DNA of 64,000 nt. It comes from Larix kaempferi (Eukaryota > Streptophyta > Pinopsida > Pinales > Pinaceae). A program made the position numbers and the translations under genes. Position 1 is the first letter of the stretch, and each line of letters opens with the position of its first letter. The stretch is from assembly GCA_027924585.1 (NCBI GenBank), contig BSBM01003398.1, forward strand, positions 1-64,000, given 5' to 3'. The notes under the pieces were generated by a model that worked only from the letters and a program-made list of their open reading frames with translations, was not told where the DNA came from and searched no databases. This document shows, piece by piece, positions 10,401 to 21,967 of the stretch.

Positions 10401-12016
10401 TATCCATATCATCATAAGGTCTAACATCTCATGTCCCATGGTCCTCCATGGTCAAACTAGGTCCAACCATGACCAAATATAACTCAGTCCATCATCCAAG
10501 GCTGCTGAAGAGTATCACGGTTAATACATGCTTTACAATTTATTCAAATAGCAATTATAACACAGAGTAATCATGACTGGCGATCTAAATCCAAATATAT
10601 AGTGTCGTTAATTATTATTATTACTCAGATTAGACTTTCAGGATCATACTCACTTCATAGTTGTGATCAATTTGCTAGTGAAGGGTGAAGGCTAAATTAA
10701 TTTGGCTAGGCTAAGGGATGACTTAACTGTCTTGACTTTGTGACACTTTGGCAAGGGAAAGGGAATACACCATAGTATATACTGAATGAGCAATAACACA
10801 GGGAATGGCGGTGTCTCACAAATGGATGAGTTGTTTAAAGAGGGTTTATTCACCTTCACAGATGCGCACAATCCATAATACAAATAAGGCCAGCAATTGT
10901 TTAGATATAGCATTTAAGTTCTATTGCTTTCTGGGCCTGAAGTTTCCATAGCCTTGATCTATGTGTGTTTACAAACACATTGCATAGATTTACATTTTTC
11001 TTTAGGCTTTCTGCTGCAGGTGTGTTTTTAAGGCACTTGTTTACCTGAGCACTTCTAGGTGTGTCATGGACAGCTTGTTTACCTAGGTATTTGTTTTCCA
11101 AAAGATACAACATTTTATTTTTATTGCCATGTTCATTTGGCATGCCTCTCATTCATGTGTGTTTAGAAACACATTGCATGAATGGGATTTTCATACAAGA
11201 TATAACATTTCATTTTTCCAGATTTTGTATTCATGGCAGCACTAAAAGTTTCAGGTTTAGCCAACACAACTTTAGTGACTAGGGGGAGTCCACAAGGAAC
11301 TCCAACTCACCATAGATAAGTTTTGTCACCAACTCAGAGCCGAGACACAATAAACAGGGAAGCTCATCCAATACAGAGGCTACAGTGGGGAAAAGTCCTC
11401 CATGCCACTAGTCAAGTAGTAAGTCAGGGTAATAATCTAAAAGGTAGGCCATGGATGGATGAAGACAATGAAATGATGGAGCCAACACTAGCAAGCCAGA
11501 GAATGGTGTAATGATCACCTCTATTCTCCCTAAGGAGGGTATGTACCAATGAGTATGAATAGTGAACTTCTAAGTCTGAGTAGGGACAATATAATATATA
11601 TAATAGATCAACCAGGTCCATATATCTATATGATCGCTAGATCATGACACTAAGTGCTAAGACATGCTATAAGAATAAGCATAAAAGCAATCTAACCATA
11701 ACACTATGATATACCTGCTGAGTCATATACCTGAAAGCTCATCCACCTGTACCATCATCTGTCCTCTGAGACTGCTGCTGTAACTCTGGGCACTACTGTC
11801 TGCTCTGTACCAATGATATAATGACTACAACGGTCATCTCTCTGAGTGTCCTGAAACTCAGTCATGGCATGGGGAATGCAACTGCTGTCCACAATCTGAT
11901 AGTGATCCAATATAGATGCTCATCTCGACATCTCAAATGCAAGGGAACTGGCTGAATAGTGTACTGGAATGAGAAAAATAATGTATGGTAGCCCGGCTAC
12001 TATATATGTGATAACA
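7483..12016 (-). repeat. F1 LTR (array copy 2, 5' LTR, 4534 bp)
   Basis: It has the same termini as copy 1. The differences I noticed from 236-4765 are almost all one-base indels in homopolymers (for example one extra A near 8541, one extra G near 9441, one extra C near 9676) plus single substitutions such as 11637. A TATA box candidate is at 9424-9431. Homology to copy 1 stops exactly at GTGATAACA, and F3 integrase sequence begins at 12017. Confidence 0.92.
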
Positions 12017-12018
12017 GT

Positions 12019-12249
12019 ACCCGAGGTGAATACTTTAAGGTTGGTGATGTGGTCTTGCTGTGGGATTCACATAAGGAGAAACCCGGAAAACATGGCAAGT
12101 TGGAGAGGCTATGGATGGGCCCATACAGGGTTGCCAGTGTAGCAAGAAAGGGCTCTGTACGTTTAGAGACACTGGAAGGTGAGGAATTGGAACTACCTGT
12201 AAATGGGAGGTTTTTGAAACATTACTTCCCACTGATGAGCGATGACTGA
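12019..12249 (+). pseudogene. Ty3/gypsy integrase C-terminal fragment (GPY/F module), truncated by F1 insertion
   Basis: The frame is open from the insertion point to a TGA at 12249, about 76 codons. It opens with FKVGDVVLLWD, then KPGKHGKLERLWMGPYRV and a C-terminal LPVNGRFLKHYF. The spaced GPY followed by a hydrophobic stretch is the GPY/F module that ends many Ty3/gypsy integrases. There is no chromodomain after it. The N-terminal zinc-binding and catalytic DDE parts are absent, lying beyond the F1 array to the left of the window. No start codon is expected because this is the end of a polyprotein. Confidence 0.88.
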
Positions 12250-12783
12250 CCCGAGCCCATGGCTCCCCCTTTTTTGCGGCCAATAAGCTCTCGAGAGCAG
12301 CAGTCGGTTGTCCCTTGCCTTTTGACTGACCCTCACCTTTTCCGGACGACCAATTGCCCTTTTCGTTTTGTTTTATCTCGTGGTCATTTCGCACCTTTCA
12401 CACCAGTTGCCTTTTTTTCTGGTCTCCTTTTGTACCATAGTTTCTGTTCAGTTGTTTATCACCTTATTACACCCTTGTGTCGGCTTAATAAAATTTAAAA
12501 TGTTGTAGAGTTGATTTCATTATTGATATATTTTCATTCCAGCATTGTCATTTTGTTTATTTCTGCTGGATTATTATATATATGATGTATGTCCTGATGA
12601 GCGGTCTGCAGAGATTGGTATAGCGTCTGCATTTTACAGGGATAGGTATGTATTGATGATAATGATGCAGATAGCATGCATGTGCATGTACCTTGATGAT
12701 GATGAGAGGGGTGCTACGGACCAGAGATTCTGTGGTTCTCAAGCACTCTCTCCCTTAGAGTACTTGTCCTAGCTGGAGCCTGA
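12250..12783 (+). other. F3 3' UTR with conserved pre-LTR block
   Basis: It is 534 bp of non-coding sequence between the integrase stop and the 3' LTR. The last 66 bp (12718-12783) match the block before the F1 3' LTR base for base along most of its length. They end in AGCTGGAGCCTGA directly before TGTTATCAC. A true purine run is missing at the PPT position. Confidence 0.7.
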
Positions 12784-13719
12784 TGTTATCACATCTATGT
12801 TAGCTGGAGCTACCATACTGCAGACTGTGCGGCCGAGGACCCGCACAATACTTTTTTTTTCCAGATCAAAGATCCGATGCCTTCAGAGGAGGCATAAAAT
12901 TTTGTTCAGATTGCCCCGAGCAAATATATCAGAGGGGACAGTGGGTTGTACAGTGGTCCAGACATGTCACTTAGCATTTACCACAGGGTCACCCTTCCAT
13001 GCCAAGCTTTGATATTAGCCCATTGAGACAGTTGCCTAGTCTTGTGTTGATTGATATTATTACAGAGTATTGTTGGTTTACTATTTGTGCACGGATTTAG
13101 CAGAGATCCAGTTCAGAGACAGCCTCAGCAGCTAGTATATGGTGCGGCAGGTAATGCATTTTATATATATTGCTTATCATTGTTGCTTAGACTTGTTTAT
13201 ACATGATAGTACACTAACTCTACATATGATGATTGATTTGGTGATCTAGTTTTTATGGTATGTGATTGGGCCCTTGGTGATGTTAGTCCACCCCTTCCTA
13301 GGAGGCTGCTGTTATATGCACACTGGGTTACACCCCTATTCCTGGTATAGACTTGGTCATTTAGTCCCCCTAGGCAGCTGACTTTGGATCCACCTTCACC
13401 TTCTCCATCCATCCGACTCATTCATGATGATATTTCCCGACTTGGATTCTGATTTGTGACTTTAAGGATCCCTTTCCCCACTGATCTCTGAGTATGCCAT
13501 GATTCCCTGTCTATTGTGCCTCAGCTCTTTAGTGTGTGAGATGCACTCTCAAACCTGGGATTTGCTCCCGTCGGTTGCCCCTGATGTTGCAATGCAATTA
13601 GGATTGTGTAGCCTCACCGAGTGTTCCCCATTGGTCGTCGAAGCATGTATTGCTCACCCCCATTACTTTGCAGTATGAGCACCATGATTATGTCTATTGA
13701 GATATGTATGTAACCCAAA

Positions 13720-13797
13720 AGGGCCTGTAAATTGAAGAAATGTAAAGCAAGCCAAAAAGGGCTTTTTGTAAATATAAATCTACCCAAAAAGGGCTAA
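13720..13797 (+). repeat. Three spaced CCAAAA(A)GGGC boxes in F3 U3
   Basis: CCCAAAAGGGCC, GCCAAAAAGGGC and CCCAAAAAGGGC recur about 32-36 bp apart, each partly palindromic. The other F3 LTR has related boxes at 41595-41695 on the opposite strand. They could be promoter or enhancer elements of the LTR; that is inference. Confidence 0.45.
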
Positions 13798-13819
13798 GTA
13801 TGAAACTCATTGTAAAAAA

Positions 13820-13850
13820 TCCATGCAATGTGTTTATAAACACACATGGA
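13820..13850. repeat. F3 U3 inverted repeat, variant TCCATG/CATGGA
   Basis: Outer arms TCCATG and CATGGA surround the same TGTGTTT/AACACA core found in F1 LTRs, in the opposite orientation as expected for a plus-strand LTR. The second F3 LTR has it at 41545-41579. Confidence 0.75.
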
Positions 13851-15042
13851 CACAGGTCAGCCATACATGTCATCATTTGTAGTGGTTATTCCTCACCTAG
13901 TCCTGTGGGGCAAGGAGGTGAGAGGGAGCAAGGGACAAACTCAAGATTGTCCCCTCGAGTCTCAAGTTACGGTTTGTCGGACACCCAGTTTGGCGGCTCT
14001 AGAAAAGAACCTCACAGAGTCTTCGGGCATGGATGTGAGTTGTGAGATACTTGTCAGATTACTAGTAGTGGTTTCCCTGCTCTATACCCATTTGTGAGGC
14101 ACCACCCTTCCCTGTGTTTTGTCATGGTATACTTATCTCAGTGGACCCTACTTTCCCGAGTTATCCAAACAGTCACATGATCCCCATCCTTGTCATCCCT
14201 TATCCTTCGCCATGTATTCCACATCACCCAATGTAAGCTAGGTGGTCAAGTCTATAGGTTGTGCATAGCAGTTGAGTCTTGTTGGATGTGGTGGGCTCAC
14301 CTCACCTGGGGCCTTGTATTTTCTGCGATTTAATGCAGTTTTTTATCACCATATTATTATCATGATGTTTAGTAATGTACTAACTTGTGTAAGGAAGTCT
14401 TTCGCTTCATGATTGCATACAGGTGTTCAGCTAGCACTATTGTTGACCAGATTTGACTTGGTCAAACTAGGTTGACCAGGCCAAAAATGGGCCTGAAAAA
14501 ATGTTGCGACCGAAATTTCGATTTTGATCAATTATTATCTACAGGGGTCCCATATGAGCATGCAGGTGTTAGAATTGCAAAAGATTGAAGCATTTGTGAA
14601 ATTTTTAATTATCATTGGTCAATTTTGACCTGTTTTAATTAAAAATTATGGATTTTGGGGCAAACAGTGCTAAGGTAACGGATCGTGGATGTTTGAGTGA
14701 CCATTCCTACTATTTTTGGGGTCCACGATCACATTGCAACAGACAGTTCAACATTCCAGACACTATAAGTGGGTCAAAAAACCCATTTTACTTCTTCAGC
14801 AAATTAAATCAGCAAAACTTACATGGAAAATCAAAATTTGACTAAGGCAACTATTGGAAATGGCAAAAATCAATGGATGGCAAATGAAAAGGTGATTCCT
14901 AAGGTAAATTGGTAATGTTTGACATTGTATTTGGGCATGGTGGGGCCCTCTATTGGACAGCTCACTCCAGAGGTCGAATTGGCCCATGGGGGGGCGTTTT
15001 TCCTCCTTGGCATTTTCGATTTGGTTGATGTGTATTGTATGG

Positions 15043-18000
15043 GAGTGTAGCTTTGGTTCATAGTTGATGTGAGAGTGACTTAAAATGTTTGAAATGAGAT
15101 CTAGGATTAGAGTACTAGTTCAATGTTGGAAAATCCACTGCCTTGGGAATCGTGTCCAATGCAGGGTAGTTTAGGGGTTGAATTGGGGCTAACTAGTACA
15201 AGTGACAAGCTTGACCATGATACATGATGGCTTTAAGGGTTTAGTTCACCATGCAAAGGTCAAACCACAAGTTAATCCAACAATCTAGGAAAGTCGAATT
15301 GACTTGGAGAGAAACCAGTGCCTTGGGAATTGGGAATATGGAGTCAAAGTAGGGTTGACTTGTGGTTAAGGACTCCTATGGCATGAGGCAAGTGGGCGAT
15401 TAAGGTCTTGATGGATGAATGGGTCTAGATCTAGGTTTGACCATAGTGGACCACAATCCCTTAAAATAAGGAATGCTATCCCCAAGGCAAGATTTGACAA
15501 GATGACACACTAGACCTAAGTTTTGAATTATTCCGGTTCCAAATCTCCAAAAATATCAAGTACCCATGTCCTAGAAGTAAGTCAACTCACTTCTCCAAAG
15601 TGGTGCGACTTTACCCAAGGAGGCCAAAAATGTGGGTTAGGTGGGTCAAGACAAGTCCGATGGCACCCAAACTTTAGATCCGGGTAGGTTAGTCAAGTAA
15701 GAGTGTGGATCTATAATTTTACGGCAATCCGACGGTTAGATCTTACTAGATTTGAGTTTGAAATGTACCAAGTGGTCCAAGAATGGGGTTTAAATCCCTT
15801 AAAATGTGGAATAGGGCCCACAAGGTGAAAATCAGAAAAGTAACAATCTGGGGGTATGTTATTTGATGTGTAGATTATGGATCAAGCGGGATCTCAACTA
15901 CCCACCACCTAGATCTAGGTCGACTCACAACCACCAGGAAGTGCGCCTTGCTTGGGAGAAGCTAAGTTGGCTTGGGAAGGGGGTCAAACGGAAGCCAATC
16001 CTCACCAAACTATAGATCCGGGATGCCGTGGATGCTATAGAGGTGGGTTTTCAATATTATGCCCAACAACCCACTAGATCTAAGTAGATCTGAGAAAATG
16101 TAAAAATGGGGGTTTTGAAATATTTAGGGTTTTAACAGTTTATGAGCTATGTCAATGGATTGGATCAAGGTAAGAGAAACAAACCTGTGGATCTTACCTG
16201 GGTAACCTTGCAGATGCCTTGATGATGATGATCTATGCAAATCCGATCAATTTGAGAAGCTTTGAGGTAGTTTTCTATGCAAGTCGATTTGATCCAAGAA
16301 GCCAATGCGCCCTCTCTCCTGCACAACAAACGTCAACAATATCAGATTTGATGTAATCAAGAGATAAGACTAATGCCACAAGCGAAGTAACAGAAAGATA
16401 GCATAGATCACAATGATGCTAATGATAACCCCCTGATACAAGCGAATGCCAAAAAAGTCGATTTGAAGAAGCCTTGCAAAATCGCCCTTGTTGAAGTCGC
16501 CCTCCTATAGACAAACAATGATTTCCAAAAAAGATAGATCTTACTACAAATTCCAAATGCTAGGTTGCAATAGACTTTCCAATCACCATCTAAGAACACC
16601 AGATGCAAAGGAGACCACAAGAATTTCCACAAGAAAGTTTTTCTATACCAATAATCCAAGAGCCAAAGACCCCTTACAATGAGAGGCTCTCTCCTTTAAA
16701 TAGGAAGGAGAGGCACCAAAACCCTAACCACTTTTTGAATGAGTGGCTAAGATTTAAAAGATACAAATGTCTAATCAATGGTTGAGATGAGCTCAATAAT
16801 AAAATACATGGATCGATAATAAAATATTATGTGAGTGGACCAAATCGCCGTAGAAGAGGGGAATCCCACCAAATCATGATGAAAAAATATAATAGGAGGC
16901 TTATAGTGGGTCCATATAATAGGAGGCTTATGGTGGGTCCAAGGGGTAATTTTATCCCTCCTTGGTCAATCCCCATAGCACAATAATCATAAAATAATAC
17001 CAAATGTACCAAATTGTGCCTCCATGGTCAAATCGTAGGCCTCAAAAAGACCTCAGAAATCCTCAGAAAATGCCATAAGTGATGGATGCAGGCCTCGATG
17101 AAGCTGAAATTGCTGGAGAAGGTGTGGAGGACCCCGATCTATCATCACTGATCATCCCATGCCATAACATTGCCTCAGTAGCCCAAATCGATTTCCTCAA
17201 TAGCCATTTCTACCAATCCTGAAATGCCTCGGGAAGCGTGAAACTGACCCAAACTGCCTCCTGGAGTGCCTGCGCTGTCAAGGTGAGGGCACCAGTGTGT
17301 AGGTGAGGGGGGTAATATGGTAAAAATAAGTGGCTGGACCACCCCCTCCATCATCAGCGCCCTAGGTCAACCAGATAAAAATCACATCTGCTCTGACAAG
17401 GCCTCCGACAGACCAAAACTGCACTGGGATAGCCTACTGAGGCTCAATCATCACTGTAAGTGCCCGGGAATTGAAAACAAACTGTCTCATTGGACTCAGA
17501 AGGTCCAAATCCATCCAATATATGTACTCATACACCATATGAGTCTCTGCATGATCAAAATATATATCCAATATACCGGAACATGGCCAATAATAATAAT
17601 ATGTAAATGATCAAATACTGTTGTAAACCAAGAATCATCATCATAACCCTGTAGCTGCTACATAGAATCATCATGTATGTATACATAGACCATATATCAT
17701 CTATCCATGTCATCATAAGGTCCAACCATCTCATGTCCTCTGGTTGACCATGGTCAGACTAGGCCTAACCAAGTCAACATGACCCAATATAACTCAGACC
17801 ATCATCATAAGTTGCTGCAAAGTGTCCAAGGTTAATGCATGCTCTACAACTTATTCAAATAACAATTATAGCACAAAGTAATCACTACTGGCGATCTAAA
17901 TCCAAATATATAATGTCATTAATTATTATTATTACTCAGACTAGACTTTCAAGATCATACTCACTTCATAGCTGTGATCAATTTGCAGTGAAGGGTGAAG

Positions 18001-19328
18001 GTTAAAATAGCTGGCTAGGCTGAGGGATGACTTGACTGACTTAACTTTGTGACACTTTGGCAAGGGAAAGGGGATACACACCATAGTATATACTGAATGA
18101 GCAATAACACAGGGAATGGCTGTGTCTCACAAATGGATGAGTTGTTCAAAGAGGGTTTATTCACCTTCACAGATGCGCAAAATCCATAATACAAATAAGG
18201 CCAGCAATTGTTTAGATATAGCATTTAAGTTCTATTGTTTTTTTGGGCTTGAAGTTTCCATAGCCTTGATCTATGTGTGTTTATAAACACATTGCATAGA
18301 TTTACATTTATTTTAGGCTTTCTGCTGCAGGTGTGTTTTTAAGGCACTTGTTTACCTGAGCACTTCTAAGTGTGTCATGAACAGCTTGTTTACCTAGGTA
18401 TTTATTTTCCAAAAGATATAACATTTTATTTTCATAGCCATTTTCATTTGGCATGCCTTTCATTCATGTGTGTTTAGAAACACATTGCATGAATGGGATT
18501 TTCATACAAGATATAGCATTTCATTTTTCCAGATTTTGTATTCATGGCAGCACTAAAAGTTTCAGGTTTAGCCAACACAACTTTAGTGACTAGGGGGAAT
18601 TCACAAGGAACTCCAACTCACCATAGGTAAGTTTTGTCACCAACTCAGAGCCGAGACACAATAAACAGGGAATCTCATCCAATACAGAGGCTACAGTGGG
18701 GAAAAGATCCTCCATGTCACTAGTCAAGTAGTAAGTCAGGGTGATAAACTAAAAGGTAGGCCATGGATGGATGAAGACAATGAATAATGGAGCCGACACT
18801 AGCAAGCCAAGGTATGGTGGAATGATCACCTCTATTCTCCCTAAGGAGGGTAAAACTAATGAGTATGAATAGTGAACTTCTAAGTCTGAGTAGGGACAAT
18901 AATATATATATAATAAGATCAACCAGGTCCACATATCTATATGATCGCCAGATCATGATACTAAGTGCTAAGACATGCTATAAGAATAAATATAAAAGCA
19001 ATATAACCATGACACAATGATATACCTGCTGAGTCATATACCTGACTGCTCATCAACCTGTACCATCATCTGTCCTCTGAAATTGCTGCTGTAACTCTGG
19101 GCACTACTGCCTGCTCTGTACTAATGGTATAATGGCTACATCGGTCATCTCTCTGAGTGTCCTGAGACTCAGTCATGGCATGGGGAATACATACTGCTGT
19201 CCACAATCTGATAGTGATCCAATATAGATGCTCATCTCAGCATCTCACATGTAGGGGAACTGGCTGAATAGTGTACTGGCATCAGAAAAATAATGTATGG
19301 TATCCCGGCTACTATAAATGTGATAACC
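15043..19328 (-). repeat. F1 LTR of element B, 3' LTR, truncated
   Basis: It joins F3 sequence at GAGTGTAGC, which equals position 22267 onward of the sister LTR, so the LTR edge is lost. The inner end is GTGATAACC, the last base being C where A is expected. A 27-bp tandem duplication around 16889-16942 (AGGAGGCTTA repeated) is absent from the sister LTR. A TATA candidate is at 16695-16702. Confidence 0.85.
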
Positions 19329-19394
19329 TCTGGCTCCGGCTGGGACAAGTGCTCTGCTGAAATGAGCGCTTGAGAACCTCAGAATCTCTGGTCC
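19329..19394 (-). other. Conserved pre-LTR block, element B
   Basis: This is the same 66-bp block as 4766-4831, retained in the diverged copy with only one or two visible changes. That conservation exceeds what flanking UTR shows and supports a functional role at the PPT position. Confidence 0.65.
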
Positions 19395-19814
19395 TCAATC
19401 TCTGCTACTCGAATCCACGATCCAGCACTCTACCATTTTGCTTCCAGCTTTTTATTTTTGCAACCTATTTCTGCATTCACAAACATCAAAAATACCTCAT
19501 GCCACATGTGTGGGAAAAATATAAAACCAACTAAAATAAAATCTATTCTATGTCAGAAATATAAATGCATGAAATATATAAACGCGGAAAGTAAATTAAA
19601 CTACTAACATAATTTGCAAAATTTGAAATTTATTGTGCAGGAAAATAAAAATGACAGGTACTCAATTAAACTAGGAGCTTACAAAGGAGCTTAGAGATAA
19701 ACAAGGTGCTAGACTCAATGGCTGAAAAGACTAACTACTGCCCAAGTAGGCTTATTCAGTTCCTACCTACTCTAATCTAACCAGTCATCACAAATGTTAG
19801 GTAAAATCATAAAT

Positions 19815-20501
19815 CTAGTGCAACCATTCATCAAATAGGTTAATGATTCTTATTTGATTTTTGATACTAGAACAAGTCAAGATTGAGCTAAAGGTCAACA
19901 AATTTAAGGGCATAGTCTTCTTGATTTGTTCATAAATTGAAGAATGGTTTGAATGATGCAATATGAAATTATGCCAAGGAGAAGACTGACTGATGCAAAC
20001 ATCCTCCATCAAAGAACTGATAGGATCATAAAATTTATGCAAGTTAAACTCAGAGATGGATAGAGGAAGGACATAAGACATATGATTCGATTCATTTTCA
20101 CATAGATTAACTTGTTCATTTACTTCTCTTACATATTGAATTTGATTCTCCTTGGGACTGATGATCAAAAAACCAAGTGGGGATAAATTAAAGCTTAAAA
20201 GACAGAAAATCAAAGTCAAACCCACTTGATGCTCAAAAATGGAGAAAAGATGGAATTGATCTTTAAACACCTTTTCTAGCCACCAAGAATGATTGATAAC
20301 TTGACAACATACATTATGGTTCCAAAGTGACGGAAAAGGGACATGAAGTGCTTTTTCTCCAAACATGTAATCATGCTTATACTTCCTATTAAAAATTTCC
20401 AAGGCAACAGATTGACTAGAGCCCCAACCCAAAGATGATTGAAAGAATTGGGAAAGGGGGGTGGATTGCAAATATGAAATTTCTCCCAAATGGATAGACA
20501 A
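19815..20501 (-). pseudogene. Unassigned C-terminal region, element B copy
   Basis: These 228 codons match the second half of the frame at 5234-6598 residue for residue along most of their length, including the LGWGSSQS and FGEKALHVPF stretches. The part between 20502 and 20954 also aligns but carries stops. The last codons are changed, so this copy ends earlier than copy A. Survival of an open frame in two clearly diverged elements suggests it coded for protein until recently. Confidence 0.65.
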
Positions 20502-20954
20502 GTTTGACCTTGTATTTTGATAATAGAAAATATTCTTTATTCTAGGAATAATTTCAAACTCTTGATCAAATTTAATATTTACAATCTGAGGACAAGATTG
20601 ACCATAACTATCTAACTCTAAGTTATCTTGATTAAAGATGAAAAAGGGAAAATTTAAAGATTCATTGTAAGAAGTGGAACAAAGATTAGAACACCTAGTG
20701 TTATTTATTAGTTCTTCCTCATCTTGATATTGATCTTTTATTAATTAATCATTAAAATTATAAGAGGATAAGTGATCATTTTTATTTAATTGATCAGGGG
20801 TGAAATTAATAATTTCATTTAAAATATCCTGATTATTTGCACAATGATCACCTGAAATCACCACTAAAGGATCTTGATCTATGTCCCTACTCTCTTCTTC
20901 TTCAATAAGCTGATAAGGAATTGAATGATCAATAAAACTAGGATGATTGATGAG

Positions 20955-21584
20955 TTATTTCGAAGGAGAAACTTCAATAGACTTGTTGACTAAAGGCTCA
21001 TCCTCAGAAATTTCCTCTGGATCAGGACTAGGGCTACCTAAAAAGAAATTTGAAAACATACGATTTATATTAGTGATTTGACTTTCAATTAACTCAAAAG
21101 TGGAAAACTTATCCTCCAAGGAAATTGGGCAAGAGGGGTCATCTCCGGATATTGACAGTTCACTAGAAGCTTGATTGTTAAATGATTCAACAATAGGATC
21201 GGAAAGGGGAAGGTTTTGATCTTGGATTTGATTCGAAAGATACATATCATCGAATTCACTTCCCCATTCTTCTAAGAATTTATTTTCAAACATGTCATAT
21301 CCGGAAATGCTATTGGGTTTCAAATTCGAAAGCCAGAGCCCAGCTCTTTCTTTGAAAGATGAAGCCAATAGTTTCATACACACATCCTCATGGGTTATGG
21401 ATAACTCGTTAAGAACTTCCTGAAATCTTTCAAGGTGCCTTCTAGCAGAGATTTCATAACTTCCATCGAAAGTAGGCAACCTTTCATAGGCTTGATGAGG
21501 AATATGATGAGGATACCCAACAATTTTGGAAAAGTAAAAAACTTTCAATCGACCGAAAGTCCTAGGTCGCTCAGCAGCAGCCAT
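20955..21584 (-). CDS. F1 gag domain, open copy (209 codons)
   Basis: This is the best preserved gag of the family. Residues 1-110 form the capsid-like domain with IVGYPHHIPHQ, RLPTFDGSYEISARRHLERF and EDVCMKLLASSFKERAGLWL. Residues 110-150 carry FENKFLEEWGSEFDDMYL and end in an acidic, Ser-rich tail. It then runs into the N-terminal part of the unassigned region and stops at SPSK because of a point change, where copy A reads on. The start Met is 364 bp from the PBS. There is no zinc knuckle in the part visible here. Confidence 0.82.
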   Translation of the reverse strand: MAAAERPRTFGRLKVFYFSKIVGYPHHIPHQAYERLPTFDGSYEISARRHLERFQEVLNELSITHEDVCMKLLASSFKERAGLWLSNLKPNSISGYDMFENKFLEEWGSEFDDMYLSNQIQDQNLPLSDPIVESFNNQASSELSISGDDPSCPISLEDKFSTFELIESQITNINRMFSNFFLGSPSPDPEEISEDEPLVNKSIEVSPSK

Positions 21585-21947
21585 GGATGATAATTTTATA
21601 TTTTTTATATTTTATATTTTTTTAATATTTTAATATTTATTTTTAAATTCAAAAACCTGAAAACAAAATGATGCACCCCATGGGTTCTAGATAATGATAA
21701 GATCTGTCTTAATTCTAGTGTTATAGGGATGTAAATGAGCTCACTCCTCAGCGGAGTCACGATTGGGAGTCGCCAGGTAGATTTAAACTCTTCTACCAAG
21801 ATATGTGTCGTTGTATATGCAGGAGAGAGTGAGAAAAGACTACTAGATTGTCCGAGGTAAGCCCAATGCCTTCAATACCAAAATGTTGGGCAAAGAGAAT
21901 GGGAGGGCTTTAAGAAAAGTATGTCGAACCAAGGTAAGCTATTGCCT

Positions 21948-21964
21948 CCCCGGCAACAACGCCA
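21948..21964 (-). other. Primer-binding site of element B, decayed
   Basis: The plus strand reads CCCCGGCAACAACGCCA, which differs from the tRNA-Asp match in array A at two positions (both A for G). It sits three bases from the LTR start at 21968. A further degenerate copy (ATACCAAAATGTTGGG) lies near 21880, so B also has the leader duplication. Confidence 0.8.
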
Positions 21965-21967
21965 ATA

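Larger units (their letters stand above)
236..12016 (-). mobile_element. F1 element A: giant-LTR, gag-only Ty3/gypsy element (LARD-like)
   Basis: Two near-identical LTRs (236-4765 and 7483-12016) flank a 2.7-kb internal region on the minus strand. The element has a tRNA-Asp PBS and a gag-type protein, but no protease, reverse transcriptase or integrase. Very long LTRs around a short internal region without pol match the published description of LARDs (large retrotransposon derivatives). The right-hand end abuts GTACC at 12017-12021; the matching TSD would be left of the window because the array continues there. It is inserted in the integrase C-terminus of the F3 element that follows. LTR identity is very high, so the copy is young or homogenised. 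Confidence 0.85.
12784..15042 (+). repeat. F3 3' LTR of element D, left segment
   Basis: It starts TGTTATCACATCTATG and matches, in reverse complement, the solo LTR segment 40362-42630 through landmarks such as the inverted repeat and the repeated AAAAAGGGC boxes. It breaks at about 15043, where F1 sequence begins without the normal F1 LTR start. Microhomology GAGTG at the joint makes the exact base uncertain. Confidence 0.8.

Noticed and set aside
12035-12394. 119-codon minus-strand frame
   Set aside because: It is the antisense shadow of the integrase C-terminus and its 3' UTR.
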